This document shows positions 9,743-17,319 of a stretch of 33,071 nt of DNA, piece after piece. Under the pieces are notes generated by a model, which ran no database searches, was not told the DNA's origin, and saw only the letters and a list, made by a program, of their open reading frames with translations. Position numbers and translations under genes: made by a program. The stretch lies in the NCBI GenBank assembly GCA_030149295.1, contig JASBRV010000009.1, forward strand, positions 1-33,071, written 5' to 3'. Source of the stretch: Bacteriovoracales bacterium. Its GTDB lineage: Bacteria; Bdellovibrionota; Bacteriovoracia; Bacteriovoracales; Bacteriovoracaceae. Within the stretch, counting starts at the first letter, position 1, and each line of letters begins with the position of its first letter.

Positions 9743-10246
9743 CTAGGTAGTCGTAGCCCCATTTTCAGGAAACCATGAGGTCTCTTTCTTTTTCTTGGTA
9801 ACAAGTTGGCTACCATCATGACCCATAACAGAAGTATCCGCCATGACATCTCCTAAGCGATGCCCAGAGTCGAGCTTGAAGAGAAAGAATATTTCTAAGA
9901 AGAGAAAGAAAATACCTGAAATAAAGGCTAAGATTGGTCCAATCAAAGGGAAGACGGCCAAAACCAAAGGAACCAAAAGGGGAATATTTCTAATAACAGA
10001 TTGCTTCATCGTACACGGACGACCATCTTCTAGAGAGATAACCTGAAAGCCCATAAACTTCTTTCCCACCGATTGACCGTTTTGCAAACTGTCTGAAATG
10101 CCAACATAGATAGCCGAAAGAATAAGCCCTATGGGAAAAAAGAAAACGCTTAGCACCAAAACAATGAAGAGATCAATCGCCTTAGCGATCATGCGACTCA
10201 GCCGTGCCCTGTTTATGGCCTTTTTCAAAAAATATCTTCTCTTCAT
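9743..10246 (-). CDS. RDD-family membrane protein
   Basis: A 167-residue inner-membrane protein. RMIAKAIDLFIVLVLSVFF opens the RDD domain (R and D in the first helix). NGQSVGKKFMGFQVIS and the later RLGDVMADTSVMG match the family's conserved loops and end. Two further hydrophobic segments lie at about 88-125 (IPLLVPLVLAVFPLIGPILAF and IFFLFLEIFFLF). Members are small transporter-like proteins, some linked to ion exchange, so function here stays open. The C-terminal tail is basic and hydrophilic. The ribosome site is weak. Divergent from trxA across a 149-base gap. Confidence 0.85.
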   Translation of the reverse strand: MKRRYFLKKAINRARLSRMIAKAIDLFIVLVLSVFFFPIGLILSAIYVGISDSLQNGQSVGKKFMGFQVISLEDGRPCTMKQSVIRNIPLLVPLVLAVFPLIGPILAFISGIFFLFLEIFFLFKLDSGHRLGDVMADTSVMGHDGSQLVTKKKKETSWFPENGATTT

Positions 10247-10349
10247 AAGAATATTCTATCTCATTGATTATTCGTGGGAAGTAAGGAATTTTTTGCTACA
10301 TGACAAAGAATTGTCCTCCTTCTGGCACTTTTCCATTTGATCTCTTTAT

Positions 10350-10355
10350 TATAAT
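10350..10355 (+). promoter_or_regulatory. Probable -10 box of trxA
   Basis: A perfect TATAAT 40 bases before the trxA start. No convincing -35 box 16-18 bases upstream. The sequence TGGCAC nearby is not followed by the GC needed for a sigma-54 promoter. Confidence 0.5.
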
Positions 10356-10395
10356 CTAAGAACTTGTTTGGAAAAGCACACACAAAGGTTGAATT

Positions 10396-10719
10396 ATGAG
10401 CAATGTAGGTAAAGTTGATAAAAGTACTTTTGATGACCTGGTCATCAACTCAGATGGTCCTGTTCTCGTTGATTTTTGGGCCGAGTGGTGTGGACCTTGT
10501 CGTTCACTAGCTCCTATCCTCGATGAGGTTGCCACTGAAATGGGAGAAAATGCCAAGATCGTGAAATGTAATGTTGATGAAAATGGTGAGCTCGCTCAAC
10601 AATATGGAATTCGTGGTATCCCTACGATGATTTTCTTCAAGGGTGGGGAAGCTGCTAAAACATTAGTTGGCCTGCAAACAAAGGAAGAAATCAAAAAACA
10701 ATTCGAAGAACTCTCATAG
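10396..10719 (+). CDS. trxA: Thioredoxin
   Basis: A 107-residue classic thioredoxin, the cytoplasmic dithiol reductant kept reduced by thioredoxin reductase. The redox site is WCGPC (Cys32, Cys35) in VLVDFWAEWCGPC. The buried Asp of VDFWA and the cis-proline in GIRGIPT, opposite the active site, are present, and the C-terminal GLQTKEEIKKQFE helix closes the fold. Length and motif order match E. coli TrxA; there is no signal peptide. ATG 10396 has AAAGG upstream. A strong terminator follows 15 bases after the stop. Confidence 0.98.
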   Translation: MSNVGKVDKSTFDDLVINSDGPVLVDFWAEWCGPCRSLAPILDEVATEMGENAKIVKCNVDENGELAQQYGIRGIPTMIFFKGGEAAKTLVGLQTKEEIKKQFEELS

Positions 10720-10733
10720 TAAAAAATAAGGAT

Positions 10734-10762
10734 GGGCTCCTACTAAGGAGCCCTTTTTTTTT
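10734..10762 (+). terminator. Terminator between trxA and gmhA
   Basis: GGGCTCCT-ACTA-AGGAGCCC (perfect 8-bp stem) followed by nine T residues. It ends two bases before the gmhA start codon, and the AAGGAG inside its 3' arm is the only Shine-Dalgarno-like sequence near that gene. Confidence 0.95.
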
Positions 10763-10764
10763 GT

Positions 10765-11346
10765 ATGGAATTTATCAAATCATCTCTCAGTGAAGCTCAA
10801 GAAACTCTTCAAAAAACTCTATCAGATGAACAATTTTTAAAAAGCCTTGAATCGGCGATTAATCAGCTCGTGAGTACTTTTAAAAATGACGGAAGAGTCA
10901 TAAGCTGCGGAAATGGTGGCTCTCTTTGTGATTCCATGCATTTCGCTGAGGAGCTTACCGGTCGTTACAGAAAAGACAGAAAACCCCTAGGTGCTACCTC
11001 TATTATGGATCCAAGCCATATAAGTTGTGTGGCCAATGATTTTGGTTATGAATATATCTTTTCTCGTTTCGTTGAGGGCTGGGGAAAAAACGGAGATACC
11101 CTACTCGCTATTTCGACTTCTGGAAATTCCGAAAATGTGATCAAGGCCGTAGAGTCAGCCCAACAAAAAGGAATGAAGGTCATAGGATTATTAGGGAAGT
11201 CTGGTGGCAAACTCAAAAAGATGGTGGACATTCCCCTTGTCGTGCCAAGCCAAATTACGGATCGTATTCAAGAGATTCACATCAAATGCATTCACATCAT
11301 GATTGAGGGTGTTGAGAGGGATCTTTTCCCTGAGAACTATGCCTAA
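10765..11346 (+). CDS. gmhA: Phosphoheptose isomerase GmhA
   Basis: A 193-residue SIS-fold enzyme that turns sedoheptulose 7-phosphate into D-glycero-D-manno-heptose 7-phosphate, the first step of heptose synthesis for the LPS inner core. The match to E. coli GmhA is strong throughout: SCGNGGSLCDSMHFAEELTG (sugar-phosphate site and the catalytic glutamate of AEELTG), SHISCVANDFGYEYIFSRF, LLAISTSGNSENVIKA, and RIQEIHIKCIHIMIEG with the catalytic histidine. The ATG at 10765 fits the E. coli N-terminus but lies two bases after a terminator T-run and has no free ribosome site. It must be read through from trxA or have a promoter inside trxA. No other heptose genes are in the window. Confidence 0.96.
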   Translation: MEFIKSSLSEAQETLQKTLSDEQFLKSLESAINQLVSTFKNDGRVISCGNGGSLCDSMHFAEELTGRYRKDRKPLGATSIMDPSHISCVANDFGYEYIFSRFVEGWGKNGDTLLAISTSGNSENVIKAVESAQQKGMKVIGLLGKSGGKLKKMVDIPLVVPSQITDRIQEIHIKCIHIMIEGVERDLFPENYA

Positions 11347-11422
11347 CATTTCAACACTTTAGAGTTCTAACCTTTTGTAATTACGAAACTTTATCGGCTC
11401 ATAGTTTGCATCTATCTCTAGT

Positions 11423-12457
11423 ATGCTGAAATGGTACTTAGTTTTGTCCGTATCACTCATATCTTTTGCCTTTGCTGAAAACCCTGCAAAACGAAGGATT
11501 CATTTCTACATTACTGTAGATTGGGAAGGCGTTGACTTTAAATCAGGCATTCTCGATCCAAAAGATTTAGAGAGAGTTGAGGCATTCCGTGAGAAATTTC
11601 CTAAATACCCAATGGTTCATTATTTAAATGCAGCCTATTATACCAATGGTGAATTGGATGCCGAGGAAGTTACCAAAAGAACGAACCGAGTATTACGAGA
11701 AATTGACGAATTAGGGCTTCACTTTCATCCTTGGGAAAATTTAGTCGATGCTGCCGGTGTAGACTTTATTGAAGGACCTACTTATTTTGATAAGGAGCTA
11801 TCACCACCAGAAGGAAAAGGCTCACCCCTTTATCCAAAAGGACATCGAGGCGGGGACATTCCTACTTGGGCTTACCCGGAAAAAGATCTAAAAAAGCTTC
11901 TCAAATTTTCTATGGATACGCTTGCTGAGCACGGCTACACAGAACTCAAAGGTTTTCGCGCCGGTGGTTGGCAGACGAATTCCAAAGTTTTAAAAGTTTT
12001 AAAGGAATTAGGTTTTGAAACAGAAAGTTCCCCCGTCCCTGCAGAGAAAGTCGCTAATCTCTACCCTAATACAACTCTAGCTAAAAATGTTTCACAGCTT
12101 TGGTCGGAAACAACTAATACCAGCCATCCTTATATCGATGAAAAAAGTGGAATGCTTATGATGCCCAATAATGCTGGCCTTGCTGATTATGTCGATGCTG
12201 ATGAATTTATAGAAACCTTAGAAAAGAACCTCGATAAAGTTGATGATGATCTTCATATAGTTTATGGGTTTCATTTAGAAACGGCAGTAGAATACATGGA
12301 CCGTCTTGATGACGCTATTGAACGAATGGAAGAATTGGCAAGCAAAAGAGGAATTGAACTTGTTCCCACGACATATAAAGAGGTGACTCCTCAGCTACGA
12401 CTTAAAAAAAGCTCTGGCTCTTGTTATCAATTGATGAGAGCTCTATTACTTATTTAG
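11423..12457 (+). CDS. Secreted NodB-like polysaccharide deacetylase family protein
   Basis: A 344-residue protein with a signal peptide (cut near FAFA-EN, residue 19) and a fold resembling carbohydrate esterase family 4. ITVDWEG (Asp33) stands where NodB enzymes have the first Asp motif. ELGLHFHPWE (His100, His102) stands for the metal histidine motif, GFRAGGWQTN (Arg179) for the third motif, and YGFHLE near the end for the last histidine. The TxDWE and HFHPW forms differ from standard NodB and resemble variants found with polysaccharide genes. Likely role: removing acetyl groups from an envelope or periplasmic glycan; substrate unknown. The ribosome site is weak. Its stop overlaps that of the convergent DUF4105 gene by four bases. 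Confidence 0.72.
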   Translation: MLKWYLVLSVSLISFAFAENPAKRRIHFYITVDWEGVDFKSGILDPKDLERVEAFREKFPKYPMVHYLNAAYYTNGELDAEEVTKRTNRVLREIDELGLHFHPWENLVDAAGVDFIEGPTYFDKELSPPEGKGSPLYPKGHRGGDIPTWAYPEKDLKKLLKFSMDTLAEHGYTELKGFRAGGWQTNSKVLKVLKELGFETESSPVPAEKVANLYPNTTLAKNVSQLWSETTNTSHPYIDEKSGMLMMPNNAGLADYVDADEFIETLEKNLDKVDDDLHIVYGFHLETAVEYMDRLDDAIERMEELASKRGIELVPTTYKEVTPQLRLKKSSGSCYQLMRALLLI

Positions 12458-14322
12458 AAAAAGTAGACGAAGTTTAGGTCAGACTTTCCGATATACTTAC
12501 CTGTCTGAGACTGACTATAAATATTTTGCTTTAAATGGATTTCAAAGTTTCTTGCTAAATAAAAGGCAAACCCCGTATTTCCTTCAACGATAAAGTCCTC
12601 AGAGAAGGTTTCAAGAACAGAGTACTTTCCTCTTACATCAAAAACCCATCTCAACCAATCAAAAGGCTCATAAATTGTTCCTAGCCTTAGTCCTGGTAAA
12701 ATTCGATATCCCTTGCCCTTTATAGAAGCGCCAACTTCACCGGCCATCATTCCCAGAACGTAAGCATTCCAAGTTTTGGAACTATTCACAAAACTTAGGC
12801 CATAAAACCCCTGCGTGACTGCATTAATCGATGTTCCACTATCATAATCATTTGGTCTTTCAACTTTTAGGTTTACCCCCCAAGCTGTATCTTTTATCGC
12901 CCAAGTAAAAGGGGTCAATGAAAGCATAGAGACAATCTCAACTTCTTGAAGAACCAGTCTTTCTAGTTCATGGAGATATCGAAAAGAAAAATTCGGTCCC
13001 TGAAGTTCAAAAAACTCTGGATAACCAAAATCATTATTGTAAAGGTCCGCAAGTGCAAAACGAAACTTAAAGTCCGTCATCCCCTTAATATTTTCCTGAT
13101 AGGAATTACTCAATTCCATAGTGAAGGCATCATGACTCTCAAGAGGATCATATTTTTTGTACTTTTCAACAACACTTTCTTTATTAAAAGACGTTTTTCC
13201 ACCAAGTTTTGCTCTATGAACAAGAACCTTATTGATATTCGCCTTCATTTCCTTGACCTGCTCCCTGGTGCCTCCATCCTCATATCTCTTGTACTGAAGA
13301 TAACTGCTATAAGCTTCGAGCACCTCTCTATCTTCAACAGATTTAAGGTCTCTATCTCCCGAGACAAGACTTTGCAATTCTGCCTTTTGATCCCTATTGA
13401 GAAGCACAACCCTCTCTTCCATAAGCTTTCGAAAGGATGGCCTAAAGTTCATTTCCTTAATGCCATTAACGTCTTTAAGTCTGCGCACTGTATCGATAGG
13501 CATGGCATAAAAGAAAAAACCATGAGTAAGGTCCCAGTCAAGTCTTGCGACCTCTAGGATTTTTAAAAGCATGTAGCTGCAGTTTTCATCAAAGAAAAAA
13601 TAATCAAAAAAAGTATTCGTTTTAAGTTCCCAGACATGGGCCATAATCAGATCAAGGTTTTCCTCCGATAGATCAAGCCGATACTCCCAAAGATCTCGAC
13701 TCTCTCCTTGCGAATATTCATTAACTCTTACGTAATACGGGTCAGTAGAAAAGAAACCAGGAAATCCACCGAAAGTTCCCTTGATCATATAAAGAATGCC
13801 ACCAGAGCCCTGAGTGTCAGCAGCGAAATTTAAAGAAAAATCTCTAAGTTTACCTGGTCCATCTTTACTCGTATTAAACTTAATCAACGTATGACCAAAC
13901 ATGCTTGCAGGGTTTCCTGCAAAATAAGAACTAAAAACGAGACTGATAGACTGGGCGTTAATTCTCCCTTTCCACCACTTAAAATCCTTACAATTTTTTT
14001 TGGGAAACTTGATTCCTAAGTCTCTCTCAAGAATTAACTTCCTTGCAGGATATGCACACTGAGGATGCCATTTTAAATGCTTAGGTATAGCATCCCCATT
14101 AAAGGCATCAATTGTTGCTTTTAATTCCGATAAGGGACTTCTTTTGCCCTCAGGACTTAGGTAGTATTCCGGACGATCCGGTCTTCCTTTATAACCAAAC
14201 AATCCCTTTTCGTAATGGACGACTCGTAACCATTGCTTAGAATTGGCGTAATCTTCTAATGAGATCTTTTCAGCGAAAATATTGGCAATCGATAAAAGGA
14301 AACAAGTAAAGAGTATTTTCAT
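12454..14322 (-). CDS. DUF4105 (Lnb N-terminal-like) protein with a C-terminal beta-barrel-like region
   Basis: A 622-residue exported protein with a signal peptide (MKILFTCFLLSIANIFA). Residues about 80-270 match the DUF4105/Lnb periplasmic domain: QCAYPARK, GNPASMFGHTLIKF (His144) and FFDENCSYMLLKILE (Cys248). These would be a Cys-His pair in a papain-like fold; in Enterococcus, Lnb moves an acyl chain within lipoproteins. The last 230 residues alternate polar and hydrophobic, aromatic-rich strands and end in NFVYFF, a terminal phenylalanine typical of outer-membrane barrels. It may therefore be a barrel with a periplasmic enzyme domain. It starts just after the DUF3015 terminator and has a poor ribosome site, so expression may depend on read-through. 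Confidence 0.78.
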   Translation of the reverse strand: MKILFTCFLLSIANIFAEKISLEDYANSKQWLRVVHYEKGLFGYKGRPDRPEYYLSPEGKRSPLSELKATIDAFNGDAIPKHLKWHPQCAYPARKLILERDLGIKFPKKNCKDFKWWKGRINAQSISLVFSSYFAGNPASMFGHTLIKFNTSKDGPGKLRDFSLNFAADTQGSGGILYMIKGTFGGFPGFFSTDPYYVRVNEYSQGESRDLWEYRLDLSEENLDLIMAHVWELKTNTFFDYFFFDENCSYMLLKILEVARLDWDLTHGFFFYAMPIDTVRRLKDVNGIKEMNFRPSFRKLMEERVVLLNRDQKAELQSLVSGDRDLKSVEDREVLEAYSSYLQYKRYEDGGTREQVKEMKANINKVLVHRAKLGGKTSFNKESVVEKYKKYDPLESHDAFTMELSNSYQENIKGMTDFKFRFALADLYNNDFGYPEFFELQGPNFSFRYLHELERLVLQEVEIVSMLSLTPFTWAIKDTAWGVNLKVERPNDYDSGTSINAVTQGFYGLSFVNSSKTWNAYVLGMMAGEVGASIKGKGYRILPGLRLGTIYEPFDWLRWVFDVRGKYSVLETFSEDFIVEGNTGFAFYLARNFEIHLKQNIYSQSQTGKYIGKSDLNFVYFF

Positions 14323-14340
14323 GACGCTTAAGCTTACGGT

Positions 14341-14367
14341 AAAAAAAAGGCCCCTACAAGGGGCCTT
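14341..14367 (-). terminator. Terminator after the DUF3015 pair
   Basis: On the minus strand AAGGCCCC, a five-base loop and GGGGCCTT are followed by a run of eight T residues. The stem is perfect. The next gene's ATG (14322) follows only 18 bases later. Confidence 0.93.
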
Positions 14368-14393
14368 CCACTCTTAAATGAATTTAAAAGAGA

Positions 14394-14870
14394 TTAAAGA
14401 CAAGCCTGACGAATAGCGGGATTGGCCTTAACATTGGCTAAAAGCTCAGCTCCATTAGAAGCCATAATTTGACCAAGGTTAGCTTGTGCAGCATTGGCAA
14501 AGCTAGCAGAAGAACAACCAAGAACTTCAGCGAAGCCATTAATGTACTCACCTGAACCAGAGGCCATATCAGCAACGATCATCTCGTAGTTAAAGTTAGC
14601 AAAGTGAATTTGCTCTTTTTCATTAAGAACAATGTCATGTTGCTCACAACCAGAAGTTCCCATTGTCATCGCAATCGTGTTTGATGCCGTTGAGTTTGTC
14701 GTTCCTCTTGTTGAAGAAGCAGAAAGAGTTTGGCCCTTTGTTACTTCCCAACCATAACCACAACCAGAAGAGTTATCAGAACCACCAACTTTTTCTTCAA
14801 ATTGCTTAATCATTGCAAAAGAAGAAGTAGAAAGTACTAAACTAATTAAAACTAATGCATATTTTTTCAT
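14394..14870 (-). CDS. DUF3015 family exported protein, second copy
   Basis: A 158-residue exported protein; signal peptide MKKYALVLISLVLSTSSFA. The DUF3015 pattern is visible: CGYGWEVTKGQTLSAS, STRGTTNSTASN, MTMGTSGCEQHDIV, then NYEMIVADMASGSGEYINGFAEVLGC and a final ANVKANPAIRQACL. Four cysteines (CGYGW, SGCEQ, LGCSS, QACL) probably form two disulfide bonds in the periplasm. Function of the family is unknown. ATG 14870 has AGGAGATC upstream. It lies 20 bases after its paralogue and ends in the terminator, forming a two-gene operon. It begins with a longer spacer (IKQFEEKVGGSDNSSG) than the first copy. Confidence 0.88.
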   Translation of the reverse strand: MKKYALVLISLVLSTSSFAMIKQFEEKVGGSDNSSGCGYGWEVTKGQTLSASSTRGTTNSTASNTIAMTMGTSGCEQHDIVLNEKEQIHFANFNYEMIVADMASGSGEYINGFAEVLGCSSASFANAAQANLGQIMASNGAELLANVKANPAIRQACL

Positions 14871-14890
14871 ATCACTGATCTCCTATAGAC

Positions 14891-15364
14891 TTATACAGCA
14901 CAGTTCAGTGCGTTTGTTTCAATTTGTCTCTTAACGTTGATAAGAAGCTCTACAGAGTTGCCACTCTCAGGAACGATCTTTTCAAAGTTTGACTGAGTCA
15001 TCTCAGAAAATTGAGCAGCATCACAACCAAAAGAATGTGCATACTCATTTAGGTATTCACCTTGACCTTGAGCCATTTCAGCAACCAAAGCTTCGTAGTT
15101 ATTTGCTGTAAAGTGAACCTTTTCTTTTTCTTTAAGAACGATATCGTGTTTTGCACAGTTCATTGTTCCTGAAGACATACCAAAAGCTGCCCAAGGGCTA
15201 CTGATGTTGTTCGTAGTTCCTCTTACGGTTGTACCTACAAGAGTTTTTTCCTTATAAACGTACCAACCAGGTCCACAGCCATCAGTTTTATCTGCTGACA
15301 TGTCCTTAGCGAACACATTCGTACCTAGGGCCAAAAGGGCCACGCTTAACAACCACTTGTTCAT
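14891..15364 (-). CDS. DUF3015 family exported protein, first copy
   Basis: A 157-residue exported protein with signal peptide MNKWLLSVALLALGTNVFA, clearly a paralogue of the gene downstream. CGPGWYVYKEKTLVGTTVRG, SSGTMNCAKHDIVLKEKEKVHF, NYEALVAEMAQGQGEYLNEYAHSFGC and INVKRQIETNALNC line up block by block and share the four cysteines. Role unknown; DUF3015 proteins are small envelope proteins of Gram-negative bacteria. Start ATG 15364 has AAGGAG upstream. A TAGAAT hexamer at 15417-15412 could be the -10 box, though no good -35 box is seen. Divergent from the AglR-like gene. Confidence 0.88.
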   Translation of the reverse strand: MNKWLLSVALLALGTNVFAKDMSADKTDGCGPGWYVYKEKTLVGTTVRGTTNNISSPWAAFGMSSGTMNCAKHDIVLKEKEKVHFTANNYEALVAEMAQGQGEYLNEYAHSFGCDAAQFSEMTQSNFEKIVPESGNSVELLINVKRQIETNALNCAV

Positions 15365-15585
15365 AACTTCTCCTTGTTCCGGTTATGTTTCCTTTTTAAA
15401 GTGTCATAACATTCTAATAAAAAAACCACTCATTGAAAGAGAAAATTTATTTATACCCGAGTCCTCTCCTCAAGATAGGAAGACTTTTCCTCATCTAATA
15501 AATTCCCCAACTTAGTATGAATTTCTATTAAAATGATATTATTAGTCATTAAAATTACGTCCTATTAAACAGGAGATCATAGATC

Positions 15586-16254
15586 ATGGAAGGATCAGTT
15601 GAAGGCTCAGCCGTATTAACATCAGTTAACTCCATCGCAGACTTTATTCAAAGCGGTGGTACCTTTATGTGGGTAATCTTTATTATCTGGGCAGTTGGAA
15701 TAGCCATTAGTATTGAAAGATTTATGAAGCTTAGCTTTAAATTCGATGTAGATGGCTCTTCTTTTATGAATGAACTACAACGTTACATTTTAAGTAATGA
15801 TATCCAAGGGGCGATAAGGGTTTGCTCCGGATCCATGGCCGCACTACCCCGCGTCTTAAAATCAGGACTAAAGAGAGCATCAGAAAGTACACAGCAGGTT
15901 CAAAATGCCATCGATGCTACGGCACTTGAAGTCATCCCTAAGGTAGAACTAAGACTTAATTACCTTCAGATGATTGCGAATATCTCGACCCTCTTCGGTC
16001 TTCTAGGAACGATTTCAGGTCTTATCCAATCGTTTGCCGCCGTTGCAGAGGCTGATCCTGCCCAGAAAGCAGAGCTATTGGCGACTGGTATTTCGAAGGC
16101 CATGAATACGACCTTTCTCGGTCTATTAGCTGCAATTTCCATTATGATGCTTCACACTTTCTTAAGCTCAAAATCAGATAAAATTATCAATGAAATTGAT
16201 GAGTTTTCAGTGAAGTTACTTGATCTTCTTGGAACAAAAAATAAATCAAATTAA
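15586..16254 (+). CDS. aglR: AglR-like proton-channel protein (TolQ/ExbB/MotA family)
   Basis: A 222-residue inner-membrane protein of the TolQ/ExbB family. Three helices are visible: WVIFIIWAVGIAISIERF (about 29-46), MIANISTLFGLLGTISGLIQSFAAV (about 127-151) and MNTTFLGLLAAISIMMLHTFL (about 170-190), with the cytoplasmic loop between the first two. It would form the stator with the two TolR-like proteins that follow and let protons through to do work. The name AglR rests on the order (one TolQ type, two TolR types) and the Glt operon next door; alone it could be a TolQ or ExbB. AGGAGAT precedes ATG 15586 at good spacing. First gene of a three-gene plus-strand operon. Confidence 0.85.
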   Translation: MEGSVEGSAVLTSVNSIADFIQSGGTFMWVIFIIWAVGIAISIERFMKLSFKFDVDGSSFMNELQRYILSNDIQGAIRVCSGSMAALPRVLKSGLKRASESTQQVQNAIDATALEVIPKVELRLNYLQMIANISTLFGLLGTISGLIQSFAAVAEADPAQKAELLATGISKAMNTTFLGLLAAISIMMLHTFLSSKSDKIINEIDEFSVKLLDLLGTKNKSN

Positions 16255-16266
16255 GAAGAGGTTTTT

Positions 16267-16794
16267 GTGTTAAGAGCACCAAGTAGAAGAAAAAGAAAAG
16301 ATCCTCCACAGCGTCTGAATCTCATTCCGATTCTCGACGCTGTCTTCATCTTTATCTTTTTTCTTTTAATGTCTGCCAACTTCATCAAAATCTTTGAAGT
16401 GCAAAGTGATGTTCCCATTATCTCAAATACGCCTCCGTCCAATAAGAAACCCTTAGCCTTAACGGTCAGGGTTTATAACTCTGGATTCAACATCTACAGA
16501 GGTGTTCCTTCACGATTGATCAAAAAGATCGATAAGATTGGAAACAATGAGTACAACTTTGAATCTCTTCATAATTATATGATCAACCTAAAGAAGACTT
16601 ATAAGAGTGAAAGGTCAATTATCCTCGAACCCAAAGTAGATATAGACTATGAGGTTATCGTCAAAGTTATGGATGCCGTAAGGTTATTAAGAACGACAGA
16701 CGAGGCCATCTATCAAAAAGACACCAAAACAGATGAAGATATAAAGGTAAAATACCTTTTTGATAAAATTGTCTTTGGAAATATTCGCAGTTAG
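16267..16794 (+). CDS. aglQ: AglQ-like TolR/ExbD-family protein
   Basis: A 175-residue protein with a basic cytoplasmic start (RRKRKDPPQRLN), one membrane helix NLIPILDAVFIFIFFLLMSANF and a periplasmic domain. Asp24, at the start of the helix, is the proton-carrying aspartate of TolR, ExbD and AglQ/S. The periplasmic part (VTVRVYNSGFNI-type strands, SIILEPKVDIDYEVIVKVMDAVR) fits ExbD. The region YQKDTKTDEDIKVKYLFDKIVFGNIRS is extra at the C-terminus. The start is GTG 16267 with AAGAGG a few bases upstream, 12 bases after the AglR-like stop. Which of the two TolR-like proteins matches AglQ and which AglS is decided here by order only. Confidence 0.8.
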   Translation: MLRAPSRRKRKDPPQRLNLIPILDAVFIFIFFLLMSANFIKIFEVQSDVPIISNTPPSNKKPLALTVRVYNSGFNIYRGVPSRLIKKIDKIGNNEYNFESLHNYMINLKKTYKSERSIILEPKVDIDYEVIVKVMDAVRLLRTTDEAIYQKDTKTDEDIKVKYLFDKIVFGNIRS

Positions 16795-16803
16795 GGCAAA
16801 GCT

Positions 16804-17319
16804 ATGAGATTAAATCGCTCAATACGACACAGAGGAAGAAGAAATAAAAAAGCACTGATCGACCTCGATATTACATCACTACTCGATATTCTTGTTATCA
16901 TGCTCGTTTTTCTTCTTAAAAGTTACAACTCTACAGGCATTATTCTTAATGTACCTAAAGATATTACTCTCCCCAGATCAAACTCTAGTGATGTAAACAC
17001 TTCAGGTGTAGTCGTACAAGTTTCTCCCTCAATGATTTGGGTTGATGATCAGGTCATTCTCGACAAAGAAGATCCCAAAGGTAGAGCTTATGATTACGGT
17101 GGTAGGAGGATCATCCCCCTTTTCAATGAACTCGTTAAAAAGAAAAGAATCGTAAAGCAAATTGAGAAATCTTCACCTGAAGCAAAAAAGTTTTCAGGCG
17201 TTGTTAATTTGATTGTGGATAAAACGATTAAATATTCCGAAATTAAGAAGATTCTTTTTACTGCTGCTGAAGCCGGCTACAAGTCTTATAAGTTTGTTGT
17301 CTTAGGCGAAAACAACTAA
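16804..17319 (+). CDS. aglS: AglS-like TolR/ExbD-family protein
   Basis: A 171-residue protein with a very basic start (NRSIRHRGRRNKK), one helix DITSLLDILVIMLVFLL with the proton-carrying aspartate (Asp28), and a periplasmic ExbD-like domain whose end, VVNLIVDKTIKYSEIKKILFTAAEAGYKSYKFVVL, matches the conserved ExbD close. It is a second, diverged TolR-like subunit, as in the AglR-AglQ-AglS stator. It starts 9 bases after the previous gene. Its stop overlaps the stop of the convergent four-helix protein by four bases. Confidence 0.82.
   Translation: MRLNRSIRHRGRRNKKALIDLDITSLLDILVIMLVFLLKSYNSTGIILNVPKDITLPRSNSSDVNTSGVVVQVSPSMIWVDDQVILDKEDPKGRAYDYGGRRIIPLFNELVKKKRIVKQIEKSSPEAKKFSGVVNLIVDKTIKYSEIKKILFTAAEAGYKSYKFVVLGENN

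Noticed and set aside
10325..10345. Sigma-54 promoter before trxA (TGGCAC)
   Set aside because: The second half lacks the required GC at the right distance, and a perfect TATAAT lies just downstream.
12970..13557. A 195-codon plus-strand open frame inside the DUF4105 gene
   Set aside because: Antisense to a gene with recognisable motifs and no start signals of its own.
15586..17319. A plain Tol-Pal or ExbBD-TonB system
   Set aside because: There is no TolA, TolB, Pal or TonB next to it, there are two TolR-like genes, and the facing operon is Glt-like, so Agl fits better.
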